DNA of 15,781 bases. It comes from Opitutaceae bacterium. GTDB lineage: Bacteria > Verrucomicrobiota > Verrucomicrobiia > Opitutales > Opitutaceae. Shown one piece after another: positions 1 to 6,822 of the stretch (position 1 is its first letter; each line of letters begins with the position of its first letter). The DNA lies in contig RGAX01000051.1 of the NCBI GenBank assembly GCA_009919985.1, positions 1-15,781 of the forward strand, given 5' to 3'. A program made the translations under genes and the position numbers. The notes beneath the pieces are model-generated. The model was given only the letters and a program-made list of their open reading frames with translations. It did no database searches and was not told the DNA's origin.

Positions 1-217
1 GCCCACGGGTGGACAGCCAGTCCACCAGCTGATCCACGCGGACAATGCCCGCAGGCAGACTGAGGTCTTCTTCAGACAAGCCGATGCGGGCGCGGATCCA
101 GGGCACGGCCAATAGCGTAGGCGGCCCCTCGGCCAATGCGGCCACCATCTGACGCATCATCTCCGTAATATAGGTCTTAATACTCGGTACGTGGAGCTTG
201 CTTATTGCCGTCTTCAT
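1..217 (-). CDS. Unrecognised protein, 5' part only (runs off the left edge)
   Basis: An open frame begins at the minus-strand ATG at 215-217 and stays open for 72 codons to the window edge, so the C-terminus is missing. An AGGAG Shine-Dalgarno-like site lies about 14 bases upstream, inside a 10-base palindrome at 233-242. The visible product starts MKTAISKLHVPSIKTYIT and continues with alternating hydrophobic and charged stretches that look helical; there is no signal peptide or membrane segment. I do not recognise the family and give no function. Codon use differs from the rest of the window: AAG instead of AAA, GTG/CTG/TTG instead of GTC/CTC, and ATA, GTA and CTA occur. That, plus the only clear SD site in the window, suggests acquired DNA. 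It could still be a chance frame, but length, RBS and position next to a truncated gene favour a real gene. Confidence 0.5.
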   Translation of the reverse strand, partial: MKTAISKLHVPSIKTYITEMMRQMVAALAEGPPTLLAVPWIRARIGLSEEDLSLPAGIVRVDQLVDWLSTRG

Positions 218-272
218 TCTATGCTCTGTCACTCCTGCAGGATAGGGCACACGCCGATACACGAAGCCGTCC

Positions 273-1496
273 ATGACGTGGGCCACCGCCGAATTCATCC
301 GCTCCTCCCCCGCCATAGCCGGCACCACCCTTTACGTTGGCAGTAACGACCACAAACTCTACGCCATCAACCTCGGCGTCTCCGCCGCCGGCGGACCTTG
401 GCCCCAATACCGCGCCAACGCCCGCCGCCTCGGCCGCAGTGTCACCGAAACCCTCGCCATCACCGCCGAACCCAGCCCCGTCGTCGCCACCGCCGGCGCC
501 TCCGCCAGCTTCAGCGTGACCGCCACCGGCACCGGCCCACTCGCCTACCAGTGGTTCAAAGCCGGTATCGCCCTCACCGGCGCCACCAACGCAACTCTCG
601 ATTTACCCGCCGTCACCACCGCCCAAGCCGGCAGTTACACCGTCCGCATCAGCGGCCCTCAGGGCAACGTCACCAGCGCCGTCGCCCTGCTCACCGTCAA
701 CGCCGCCCCCACCAGCCTCACCAGCCGCCTCAGCAATGTCTCCGTTCGCACCGCTCTCGCCGCCGATCAAATCCTGATTGTAGGCCTCACCATGACCGGC
801 GGGAAGAAAGAGCTCCTCCTGCGCGCCGCGGGCCCCTCCCTTAGCACCTTTGGCGTCACCAACCCGATGCCCGACCCGAAACTCACCCTTTATAGCGGCA
901 ACACCAACACCGCCACCAACGATAACTGGGCCGGCGACCCCGTCGTCCTCGCCGCCAACGCCGCTCAAGGCGCCTTCCCCTTCCTCGCCACCACTAGCCT
1001 CGACGCTGCCCTCGTCGCCAACATCGAAGGCGGCCGCACCCTACAGGTCTTTGGCCCAACTGCCGGCACCGTCATCGTCGAAGCCTACGATGCCGGCACG
1101 GGCAACACCACCCGCCTCACCAATCTATCCGCCCGCAACCAAGTCGGCACCGGCGCCAACATCCTCATCGCCGGTTTCACCCTCACCGGCTCCGGCACTA
1201 AAACCGTCCTCCTGCGCGCCGTCGGCCCCGGCCTCGCACGCTTCGGCGTCAGCAACACCCTTAACGACCCCAAAATCGCGCTCTTTAATTCTTCCTCCGA
1301 GAAAATCGCCGAAAACGACACGTGGTCCTCCGCGCTCACCTCGACATTCTCCGCCGTCGGCGCCTTCACTCTCACCAGCGGAAGCAAAGACGCAGCGCTC
1401 CTAGTGACACTCACCCCTGGCGGCTACACGCTCCAAGTCTCCGGCGCCAATGCGACCACCGGCCAAGCCATCGTCGAGATTTACGAAGTGCCATAA
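273..1496 (+). CDS. 5'-truncated PQQ-blade / Ig-like protein with two tandem C-terminal modules (probable gene remnant)
   Basis: The 407-residue frame starts abruptly inside a beta-propeller blade. Residues 7-35 (RSSPAIAGTTLYVGSNDHKL) look like the last blade of a PQQ-like repeat protein, followed by a Trp-Pro-Gln-Tyr linker at 43-46. Residues 62-143 form an Ig-like domain (YQWFKAG at 92-98, AGSYTV at 119-124). Residues about 151-275 and 280-406 are two related modules, each with an LLRAxGPxLxxFGVxN core. Family members are normally exported surface proteins with many blades and a signal peptide; here both are absent, the frame is closed upstream by a stop at 243-245, and no ribosome site precedes the ATG at 273. 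I infer that the 5' portion was lost at a junction with the left-edge DNA. Base composition and C-ending codons match the host. The start is therefore nominal, and it may be a non-expressed remnant. Confidence 0.7.
   Translation: MTWATAEFIRSSPAIAGTTLYVGSNDHKLYAINLGVSAAGGPWPQYRANARRLGRSVTETLAITAEPSPVVATAGASASFSVTATGTGPLAYQWFKAGIALTGATNATLDLPAVTTAQAGSYTVRISGPQGNVTSAVALLTVNAAPTSLTSRLSNVSVRTALAADQILIVGLTMTGGKKELLLRAAGPSLSTFGVTNPMPDPKLTLYSGNTNTATNDNWAGDPVVLAANAAQGAFPFLATTSLDAALVANIEGGRTLQVFGPTAGTVIVEAYDAGTGNTTRLTNLSARNQVGTGANILIAGFTLTGSGTKTVLLRAVGPGLARFGVSNTLNDPKIALFNSSSEKIAENDTWSSALTSTFSAVGAFTLTSGSKDAALLVTLTPGGYTLQVSGANATTGQAIVEIYEVP
723..1490 (+). repeat. Two tandem protein-level modules (about 125 residues each)
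   Basis: The C-terminal modules of the truncated Ig protein align with each other: SRLSNVSVRT with TRLTNLSARN, LLLRAAGPSLSTFGVTN with VLLRAVGPGLARFGVSN, DPKLTLY with DPKIALF, ATNDNW with AENDTW, and TVIVEAYD with AIVEIYE. The first spans about 723-1097 and the second about 1110-1490. The similarity is at protein level and diverged in DNA, so this is an old domain duplication and not a recent direct repeat. Confidence 0.65.
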
Positions 1497-1529
1497 CTTC
1501 GACAAATCACCCCGCCCGCAGCGCTTTCG

Positions 1530-1547
1530 GGCTTTACCGGCTTTACC
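1530..1547. repeat. 9-base tandem repeat in the short leader before pyrR
   Basis: ggctttacc occurs twice back to back. The first copy overlaps the right arm of a 5-bp inverted repeat (gcccg at 1514-1518, cgggc at 1528-1532). The arrangement lies 20-55 bases before the pyrR start. No T-run follows, so it is not an intrinsic terminator. Whether it has any regulatory role is unknown. Confidence 0.4.
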
Positions 1548-1567
1548 TACGCCGCCTCAATCAAGTC

Positions 1568-2119
1568 GTGGCTACGCCCAAAACCATCGGCGCCGATGAT
1601 ATTCACGCCGCCATCCACCAGATCGCCGCGTCCATCGCCGAACGCCACCGCGCCGGCGATCGCTTGATTCTTCTCGGCATCGCCAACGGCGGCATTCCCC
1701 TCGCCCGCCGGCTCACCGCCCGCCTCGCCACGCTCAGCCCGCGGCTCGCCGCCAAATCAGGCTCCATCGACATCTCGTTTCACCGCGACGACATCGGCCG
1801 CAATCCCATCCCGAAAGAATTCACGCCCACCGTACTACCCGCCGACGTCAACGGGGCCCGCGTCATTTTAGTCGACGATGTACTCTTCTCCGGCCGCACC
1901 GTCAAAGCCGCCCTCGACGAACTCTTCGATCACGGCCGTCCCGCCAAGGTCGAACTCGCTGTCTTGGTCGACCGTGGTCACCACCTCATGCCCGTCGCCG
2001 CCGATTACGTCGGGCTCCACCTTAGCACCACCGCCGCCGAAAAAGTTGTCGTCCTCCTAGACGAAAGCGCCCCGACCCGCGACCGCATCACCGTGCGCTC
2101 CGCCGCCTCAGTGAAGTAA
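1568..2119 (+). CDS. pyrR: Bifunctional pyrimidine operon regulator / uracil phosphoribosyltransferase PyrR
   Basis: PyrR proteins sense UMP/UTP to regulate pyr genes and often also make UMP from uracil and PRPP. The product is 183 residues from the GTG at 1568, the usual PyrR length of about 180. The type I phosphoribosyltransferase PRPP loop is at residues 99-111 (VILVDDVLFSGRT), with GIANGGIPLA at 37-46, FHRDDI at 71-76 and VDRGHH at 134-139, all PyrR-like. GTG is chosen because the family begins here; the frame is open further upstream but that would overlap the previous gene. No Shine-Dalgarno site is visible. It is first of pyrR-pyrB-pyrC, with 21 bases to pyrB, which supports the regulator role. 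In Gram-positives PyrR acts by RNA attenuation; I see no convincing terminator/antiterminator pair in the 71-base leader, so its mode of action here is open. Confidence 0.9.
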   Translation: MATPKTIGADDIHAAIHQIAASIAERHRAGDRLILLGIANGGIPLARRLTARLATLSPRLAAKSGSIDISFHRDDIGRNPIPKEFTPTVLPADVNGARVILVDDVLFSGRTVKAALDELFDHGRPAKVELAVLVDRGHHLMPVAADYVGLHLSTTAAEKVVVLLDESAPTRDRITVRSAASVK

Positions 2120-2140
2120 TTTTTTCTTTAATTTTTTCCC

Positions 2141-3088
2141 ATGCCCTGGACCCGCCGCCACCTCATCACCATCGAGGAACTTTCCCTCGCCGAAATCGGC
2201 CAGATCCACGCCACCGCTACGGCCTTCAAAAAAATTCTAGGCCGCAGCGTCAAAAAAGTCCCCGCTCTTCGCGGTAAGACCATCGTCAACCTCTTCCTTG
2301 AGCCCAGCACGCGCACCCGCATGGCCTTCGACATGGCTGCCAAGCGCCTGAGCGCCGACGTCATCTCTCTGGATGGCGCCAGCTCCAGCACCACCAAAGG
2401 CGAAACCCTCCGCGACACCGCCGAAAATATCCGCGCCCTCGGCGCCGACATGATCATTTTGCGCCACGCCGCCGCCGGCTCGCCGCTGTACCTCTCCAAG
2501 TTTCTCGACATCCCCGTCATCAACGCCGGTGACGGTGCCCATGAGCATCCTACACAGGGGCTGCTCGATACCTTCACGATGCTCGAACACCTCGGCTCCT
2601 TAAAGGGCCGGAAGGTCGTCATCCTTGGCGACATTCTATTTAGCCGCGTCGCTCGCTCCAACATCCACGCCCTCACCAAACTCGGCGCCGCAGTCACGCT
2701 CGTCGGCCCGTCTACGCTCGTGCCGCACTGGTTCACTGACCTGGGAGTGAAAGTTTCCCACGATCTGCGTAGCGCCCTCGCCGATGCCGAAGTTGTCATG
2801 CTCCTGCGCATCCAGCACGAGCGCCAATCCAGCGGTCACTTCCCCTCGCTCGGCGAATACACGAGCATGTTTGGCCTCAATAAAACCCGCGCCAGCTGGC
2901 TCAATTCAAAAGCCATCATCATGCACCCCGGCCCCATCAACCGCGGCGTCGAGATCGACAGTGAACTCGCCGACGGCGACCGCAGCGTGATCCTCGAACA
3001 AGTCACCAACGGCATCGCCGTCCGCATGGCCGTCCTGTACCTCTGCTCCGGTGGCCAACCCGAATCCGTGATGCCCGCCACCGCCTAA
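2141..3088 (+). CDS. pyrB: Aspartate carbamoyltransferase catalytic subunit
   Basis: Catalyses carbamoyl phosphate plus L-aspartate to N-carbamoyl-L-aspartate, the committed step of cytosolic pyrimidine synthesis. The 315 residues match the family length. Carbamoyl phosphate is bound by STRTR at 56-60, KGET at 86-89 and HPTQ at 136-139; the aspartate domain has LLRIQHER at 221-228 and HPGPINRG at 262-269. No pyrI regulatory-subunit gene is adjacent, and pyrC follows after 37 bases, the layout typical of PyrR-controlled clusters. The 21-base spacer after pyrR is extremely T-rich (two runs of six T) in otherwise GC-rich DNA and contains no SD site; it may act as an unstructured ribosome entry region. 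Stem-forming sequence before the T-runs is weak, so I do not call a terminator. Confidence 0.97.
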   Translation: MPWTRRHLITIEELSLAEIGQIHATATAFKKILGRSVKKVPALRGKTIVNLFLEPSTRTRMAFDMAAKRLSADVISLDGASSSTTKGETLRDTAENIRALGADMIILRHAAAGSPLYLSKFLDIPVINAGDGAHEHPTQGLLDTFTMLEHLGSLKGRKVVILGDILFSRVARSNIHALTKLGAAVTLVGPSTLVPHWFTDLGVKVSHDLRSALADAEVVMLLRIQHERQSSGHFPSLGEYTSMFGLNKTRASWLNSKAIIMHPGPINRGVEIDSELADGDRSVILEQVTNGIAVRMAVLYLCSGGQPESVMPATA

Positions 3089-3125
3089 AACGTCCGCTCT
3101 TTTCACGCCGTACCCGCCCGCCGCC

Positions 3126-4415
3126 ATGTCCACTTTCTGGATTCAAAACGCCCGCATCATCGACCCCGCCGCCAAACGCGACACCGTCGGTGAACTCTAT
3201 ATTTCCGACGGTAAATTCGTGGCCGCCCTTTCCGCCGCCGCTAAAAAACGCGCCAAAAAAATCGATGCCACCGGCCTTGTTGCCTGCCCCGGCTTGATTG
3301 ACGTCCACGTCCACTTCCGCGAACCCGGCCAGACGCACAAAGAAACCATCGCCACCGGCTCCCGCGCCGCCGCCGCCGGCGGTTTCACCACGGTGGTGTG
3401 CATGCCCAACACCTCTCCTGTCGCCGACAACGCCGGCACCATCCAACTCATCAACGACTCCGTCCGCCGCGACGCCGTGGTCCGCGTCCTTCCTACAGGC
3501 TGCATCACCGTCGGTATGAAGGGCGACGCCCTCGCTCCGATCGGCTCCCTCAAACGCGCCGGCGTCGTCGCCATCACCGACGACGGCGATTGCGTCCAGT
3601 CCAACGAACTCATGCGCCGCGCCTGTGAGTACGCCAAGATGTTCGATTTGCCGATCATGGACCACTGCCAGGATCACTCCATGACCGTCGGGGCCGTCAT
3701 GAACGAAGGCGTCATGTCCACTAGGCTCGGCCTACGTGGGTGGCCCAACGCCGCCGAAGACCTCATCGTCGCCCGCAACGCCATTCTCTCCGAACACACC
3801 GGCGCGCACATCCACCTCCAACACATTTCCTCGCGCCACTCCGTCGACATCATTCGTCGCGCCAAGGCCCGCGGCGTAAAAATCACCGCCGAGGCCACGC
3901 CGCACCACATCGCCCTCACCGACGAATCCCTCGCGACCTACGACACGCATTTTAAGATGAACCCGCCGCTACGCACCGAAGAAGACCGGCGCGCCATCAT
4001 CGCCGGCCTCCGCGACGGTACGATCGACATCATTGCCACCGACCACGCCCCGCACACCGACTACGAAAAAGACAAAGAATTCGACTTCGCGCCCAACGGT
4101 ATCCTCGGCCTCGAAACCGCGCTCCCCGTTACGCTCGCCATTCTCTTCCGCCAGGAAAAATTCAAGCTACCCTTCGTCATCGACCTGATGACGCGCCGCC
4201 CTGCCCAGCTCCTCGGCCTGCCCGCCGGTACGCTCGCCGAGGGTGCCGCCGCCGACCTCTGCCTTTTTAATCCCAACGAAGACTGGACCTACGACGCCAA
4301 GGCCGGATTCAGCAAATCTAGCAATTCCCCATGGCACGGCGCCACGCTCACCGGCCGCGTCAAGACCACCTTCGTCGCCGGTAAAATCGTCTTCGCTCAA
4401 GGTAAAATCCTCTAA
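3126..4415 (+). CDS. pyrC: Dihydroorotase (class I)
   Basis: Reversibly cyclises carbamoyl aspartate to dihydroorotate, directly after the PyrB reaction. The 429-residue length and motifs fit the class I amidohydrolases rather than the shorter E. coli type. Metal ligands are in HVHFREPG at 61-68 (H61, H63), TDDGD at 151-155 (Asp bridging position), H180 in MDHC, H233 in LQHIS and D306 in ATDHAPH; MPNT at 93-96 and MNPPLR at 278-283 are substrate-side motifs. Because all metal-binding positions are present, this is an active enzyme and not one of the inactive DHOase-like partners of PyrB found in some bacteria. No SD site precedes the ATG (gcccgccgccATG). The next gene begins 111 bases later and no terminator is visible between them. 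Confidence 0.96.
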   Translation: MSTFWIQNARIIDPAAKRDTVGELYISDGKFVAALSAAAKKRAKKIDATGLVACPGLIDVHVHFREPGQTHKETIATGSRAAAAGGFTTVVCMPNTSPVADNAGTIQLINDSVRRDAVVRVLPTGCITVGMKGDALAPIGSLKRAGVVAITDDGDCVQSNELMRRACEYAKMFDLPIMDHCQDHSMTVGAVMNEGVMSTRLGLRGWPNAAEDLIVARNAILSEHTGAHIHLQHISSRHSVDIIRRAKARGVKITAEATPHHIALTDESLATYDTHFKMNPPLRTEEDRRAIIAGLRDGTIDIIATDHAPHTDYEKDKEFDFAPNGILGLETALPVTLAILFRQEKFKLPFVIDLMTRRPAQLLGLPAGTLAEGAAADLCLFNPNEDWTYDAKAGFSKSSNSPWHGATLTGRVKTTFVAGKIVFAQGKIL

Positions 4416-4526
4416 AGTTTCGCGCCCGAGATCGCCCGGCGGTACTGTGCCGGCCCCAACCCGCGATCAATCAGCTAGGCCCGAGAGCTTGCTCGCACGC
4501 CCATTTTCCTGCGCAATCATGCGCAC

Positions 4527-5342
4527 ATGCCCGCCCTCTCCGCCCAGATCGCCGTAGGCCTAGAACTTTCGCTGCTGCTCAGCGGAGCATGGCTACTTTG
4601 GCGACTTATCCTCAGCCCCGCCGCCCGCGCCGAGCGCTCGCCGCCGCTTCTAGGGACTTGGGAAATTTCCCTCACCGATTTTTTACTGTTTCTTTGGTGC
4701 GTGATCATCGGGGGCCTCATCTGCCAAGTCGGCCTCACCCAGCTGCTCAAACACGCCACCCTGTCCTCAACCCAGCGCCTCATCTTCGTCGGGGGTGGTT
4801 TTCAATTCGGCATGTTGGCCGGCATCGCCTTTTTCCGTCTTATCTTGCAGCGACGCGTCCTCACGCCCGATGCGCCCGTGACACTCCACCCCGCGATCAG
4901 CGGCCTCGCCACGTTTCTGGTTTCACTGCCCGTTCTCATGGTTGTCAGCGCTATCTGGCAATTTCTGCTCAAACTGTGCGGCGTCACCGCCGAAAAACAG
5001 GATCTCATCGCCATGTTCGCCGACGCCAAATCGCCCGGCTTACTCGCATTCATGATTTTATTAGCGATCGTCATCGCACCCATCACCGAAGAACTCCTTT
5101 TTCGGGCCGGCATTTTTCGATACGTGCGCACGCGTCTGCCGCGCTGGGCCGCCCTGCTGATTCCGTCCGTTCTGTTCGGCGCCCTGCACGGCAATCTCGC
5201 TAGTTTCGTGCCGCTCGTCGCCCTCGGCGTCGTCTTCTCCCTCGCCTATACACGCACCGGCCGCATCGCTACCACGATCGTCGCGCATGGGCTTTTCAAC
5301 TTAAACACCATCGTGCTTATCCTTTCCGGCGTCACGGTGTGA
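4527..5342 (+). CDS. CPBP-family intramembrane metalloprotease
   Basis: The 271-residue protein is hydrophobic throughout with about seven or eight likely membrane segments (roughly 7-27, 50-72, 86-108, 122-150, 170-187, 207-222, 226-241 and 250-269). The C-terminal half carries the CPBP (CAAX protease/bacteriocin-processing, Abi) signature: EELLFR at 188-193, H221 in FGALHGN, and H254 with N258 in VAHGLFN. These Glu/His residues form the expected metal-dependent active site. The substrate cannot be deduced; relatives include prenyl-protein processing and bacteriocin self-immunity proteins. The stop codon overlaps the thiL GTG start (GTGA), implying translational coupling with thiL. The ATG at 4527 gives a normal N-terminal hydrophobic helix; a nearby ATG at 4519 is out of frame. 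Confidence 0.88.
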   Translation: MPALSAQIAVGLELSLLLSGAWLLWRLILSPAARAERSPPLLGTWEISLTDFLLFLWCVIIGGLICQVGLTQLLKHATLSSTQRLIFVGGGFQFGMLAGIAFFRLILQRRVLTPDAPVTLHPAISGLATFLVSLPVLMVVSAIWQFLLKLCGVTAEKQDLIAMFADAKSPGLLAFMILLAIVIAPITEELLFRAGIFRYVRTRLPRWAALLIPSVLFGALHGNLASFVPLVALGVVFSLAYTRTGRIATTIVAHGLFNLNTIVLILSGVTV

Positions 5343-6328
5343 GCTCCTCTACCGACCTCGCCGATTTCTTCACGTCCGTCGTGGTTAAAAAAAATTTCAG
5401 CTCTCCCTTTGCCCGGAAAACCTCCGACTCCGTCGCAGCGCTCGGCGAAGAAAAACTCATCGTAGCCATTCGGCGTTGGTTGGGCGATGCCTCACCCCGC
5501 GCCCCCTTCGGCATCGGCGACGATTGCGCCGTGCTCCCCGCCGCGCGCGGTCCGCAACTCATCACCGTCGATCCCGTGATTTACGGACGCCACTTCGACG
5601 CCTCAATTCCACCCCGTGCCGTTGGCGCCAAACTACTCAAGCGCAACCTAAGTGACCTCGCCGCCATGGGGGGCCGCCCCACCGCAGCCGTCCTCGCACT
5701 CACCCTCGATCCAAGCACCAGCCTTACCTGGCTCGAAGCTTTTTATCGCGGCCTCGCCGCCTGCGCCCGCCGCCATGGCGTCCCCATCGTCGGCGGTGAC
5801 ATCGCCCAAGCCGATGGCGTACTCGCCGCCAGCCTCACGCTTCTTGGTGCCTCGACCGGCCCACGCGTGGTCACCCGCACCGGCGCGCGTTGCGGTGACG
5901 CGCTCTACGTCACTGGCAGCCTCGGTCGTAGCCTACAGTCCGGTCATCATTTCAAATTTTCGCCGCGTCTGGCCGAAGGCGCCTGGCTCGCGCGTCAACC
6001 CGCCGTACGCGCCATGATGGACGTCAGCGACGGCCTCGCCAAAGACCTCAACGCCCTTACGCCAAGCGGCGCCGTCCCCGCTCTCGACCCCGAGACGTTG
6101 CCTCTTCGCCGCGGCGCTGATCTCCGCGCCGCACTCACCGACGGCGAGGACTACGAACTTGTCTTTGCCCTGGCGGCCCGCACCGATGCCACTGCCTTTG
6201 CCGCCGCTTGGCGCCGCGCCTTTCCGCGCACGCGCCTTACGCGCATCGGCTGCTTTGCCCATCGCGGTGCGTTGCCGCCGAGCGCCCTGCGTCTCAACGC
6301 TTTTTCCGGCTATGAACATCTTCGCTAA
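5339..6328 (+). CDS. thiL: Thiamine-phosphate kinase
   Basis: Phosphorylates thiamine monophosphate with ATP to give thiamine diphosphate, the active cofactor. The 329 residues fit the ThiL family. Seen motifs: FGIGDDCAVLP at 57-67 (Mg-binding aspartates), VDPVIYGRHFD at 77-87, NLSDLAAMGG at 103-112, VGGDIAQADG at 151-160, MDVSDGLAKDL at 227-237 and DGEDYELVF at 268-276. The GTG at 5339 is the earliest start and overlaps the preceding stop by four bases; an N-terminal stretch of about 35 residues before ALGEEKL is longer than usual, so a start further down (for example the GTG encoding one of the valines at 14-16) is possible. The 3' end overlaps tsaE by 17 bases. No other thi genes are in the window. 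Confidence 0.93.
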   Translation: MSSSTDLADFFTSVVVKKNFSSPFARKTSDSVAALGEEKLIVAIRRWLGDASPRAPFGIGDDCAVLPAARGPQLITVDPVIYGRHFDASIPPRAVGAKLLKRNLSDLAAMGGRPTAAVLALTLDPSTSLTWLEAFYRGLAACARRHGVPIVGGDIAQADGVLAASLTLLGASTGPRVVTRTGARCGDALYVTGSLGRSLQSGHHFKFSPRLAEGAWLARQPAVRAMMDVSDGLAKDLNALTPSGAVPALDPETLPLRRGADLRAALTDGEDYELVFALAARTDATAFAAAWRRAFPRTRLTRIGCFAHRGALPPSALRLNAFSGYEHLR

Positions 6329-6746
6329 ACTCCGCGGCGGTGTCACCACCGCGAGCGCCGATGCTTCGCAAGCGATCGCCGCCGAGTTCGCCGCCGCCCT
6401 CCCGGAAACCTGCACTCTTGCGCTGCACGGTGATCTCGGAGTCGGCAAAACTACTTTCGTCCAAGGCCTCGCGCGCGGCTTCGGCATCACCGAAAACGTT
6501 ACAAGCCCCACCTTCAACATCTACACCGTGCACCGCGGCCCAGCGCGCACGCTCGTGCACCTCGACGCGTACCGCCTCGAGACCTCCGCGCAGATCGAGT
6601 CGCTGCTGCTCGAAGATTTCCTCAACCCGCCTTGGTGCCTCGCCGTCGAGTGGCCGGAAAAAATCGCTGCCTGGATTCCCGCCAACACGCTCCACCTCGA
6701 CCTCGGCATCACCGCAGACGAGCACCACACCATCCGTCTGCGCTAA
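6312..6746 (+). CDS. tsaE: tRNA threonylcarbamoyladenosine biosynthesis ATPase TsaE
   Basis: TsaE is the ATPase partner of TsaB-TsaD in making t6A at position 37 of ANN-decoding tRNAs. The 144-residue product has the family length. The Walker A loop is GDLGVGKTT at 40-48, followed by VTSPTF at 63-68, HLDAYR at 83-88 and VEWPE at 112-116, all diagnostic for TsaE. The ATG at 6312 lies inside the end of thiL (17-base overlap) and gives the correct N-terminus; an upstream extension of the frame would overlap thiL by over 150 bases and has no family support. There is no SD site, so coupling to thiL translation is likely. The stop is eight bases before a hairpin whose T-tract is on the other strand. 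Confidence 0.95.
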   Translation: MNIFAKLRGGVTTASADASQAIAAEFAAALPETCTLALHGDLGVGKTTFVQGLARGFGITENVTSPTFNIYTVHRGPARTLVHLDAYRLETSAQIESLLLEDFLNPPWCLAVEWPEKIAAWIPANTLHLDLGITADEHHTIRLR

Positions 6747-6753
6747 AACAAAA

Positions 6754-6778
6754 AGCCCGCGTCACAACGACGCGGGCT
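6754..6778 (-). terminator. Rho-independent terminator for the convergent minus-strand gene
   Basis: A perfect 10-bp stem (agcccgcgtc / gacgcgggct) with a five-base loop. Read on the minus strand it is followed by TTTTTGTTTT, the standard intrinsic terminator form, and it sits 45 bases after the stop of the RG-rich gene. On the plus strand the hairpin is followed by taagaaaaaac with no T-run, so tsaE transcripts would have only the stem. Confidence 0.85.
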
Positions 6779-6822
6779 AAGAAAAAACTGAGCGGCACCT
6801 ACAAGCGCGCCACTCGACTGCA

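Noticed and set aside
1..217. Naming the left-edge gene as a transposase or integrase
   Set aside because: Context suggests acquired DNA, but the 72 visible residues show no catalytic motif or terminal repeat.
2095..2140. Intrinsic terminator between pyrR and pyrB
   Set aside because: The T-runs are striking, but the only stem I can form upstream is about 4 bp and not adjacent to the T-run.
3003..3677. Minus-strand open frame opposite pyrC (224 codons)
   Set aside because: pyrC has full family motifs; the antisense product is Gly/Asp/Val-rich, as expected from the complement of GCC/ACC/GTC codons.
5933..6520. Minus-strand open frame across thiL and tsaE (195 codons)
   Set aside because: It spans two well-supported genes on the other strand and shows no motif.
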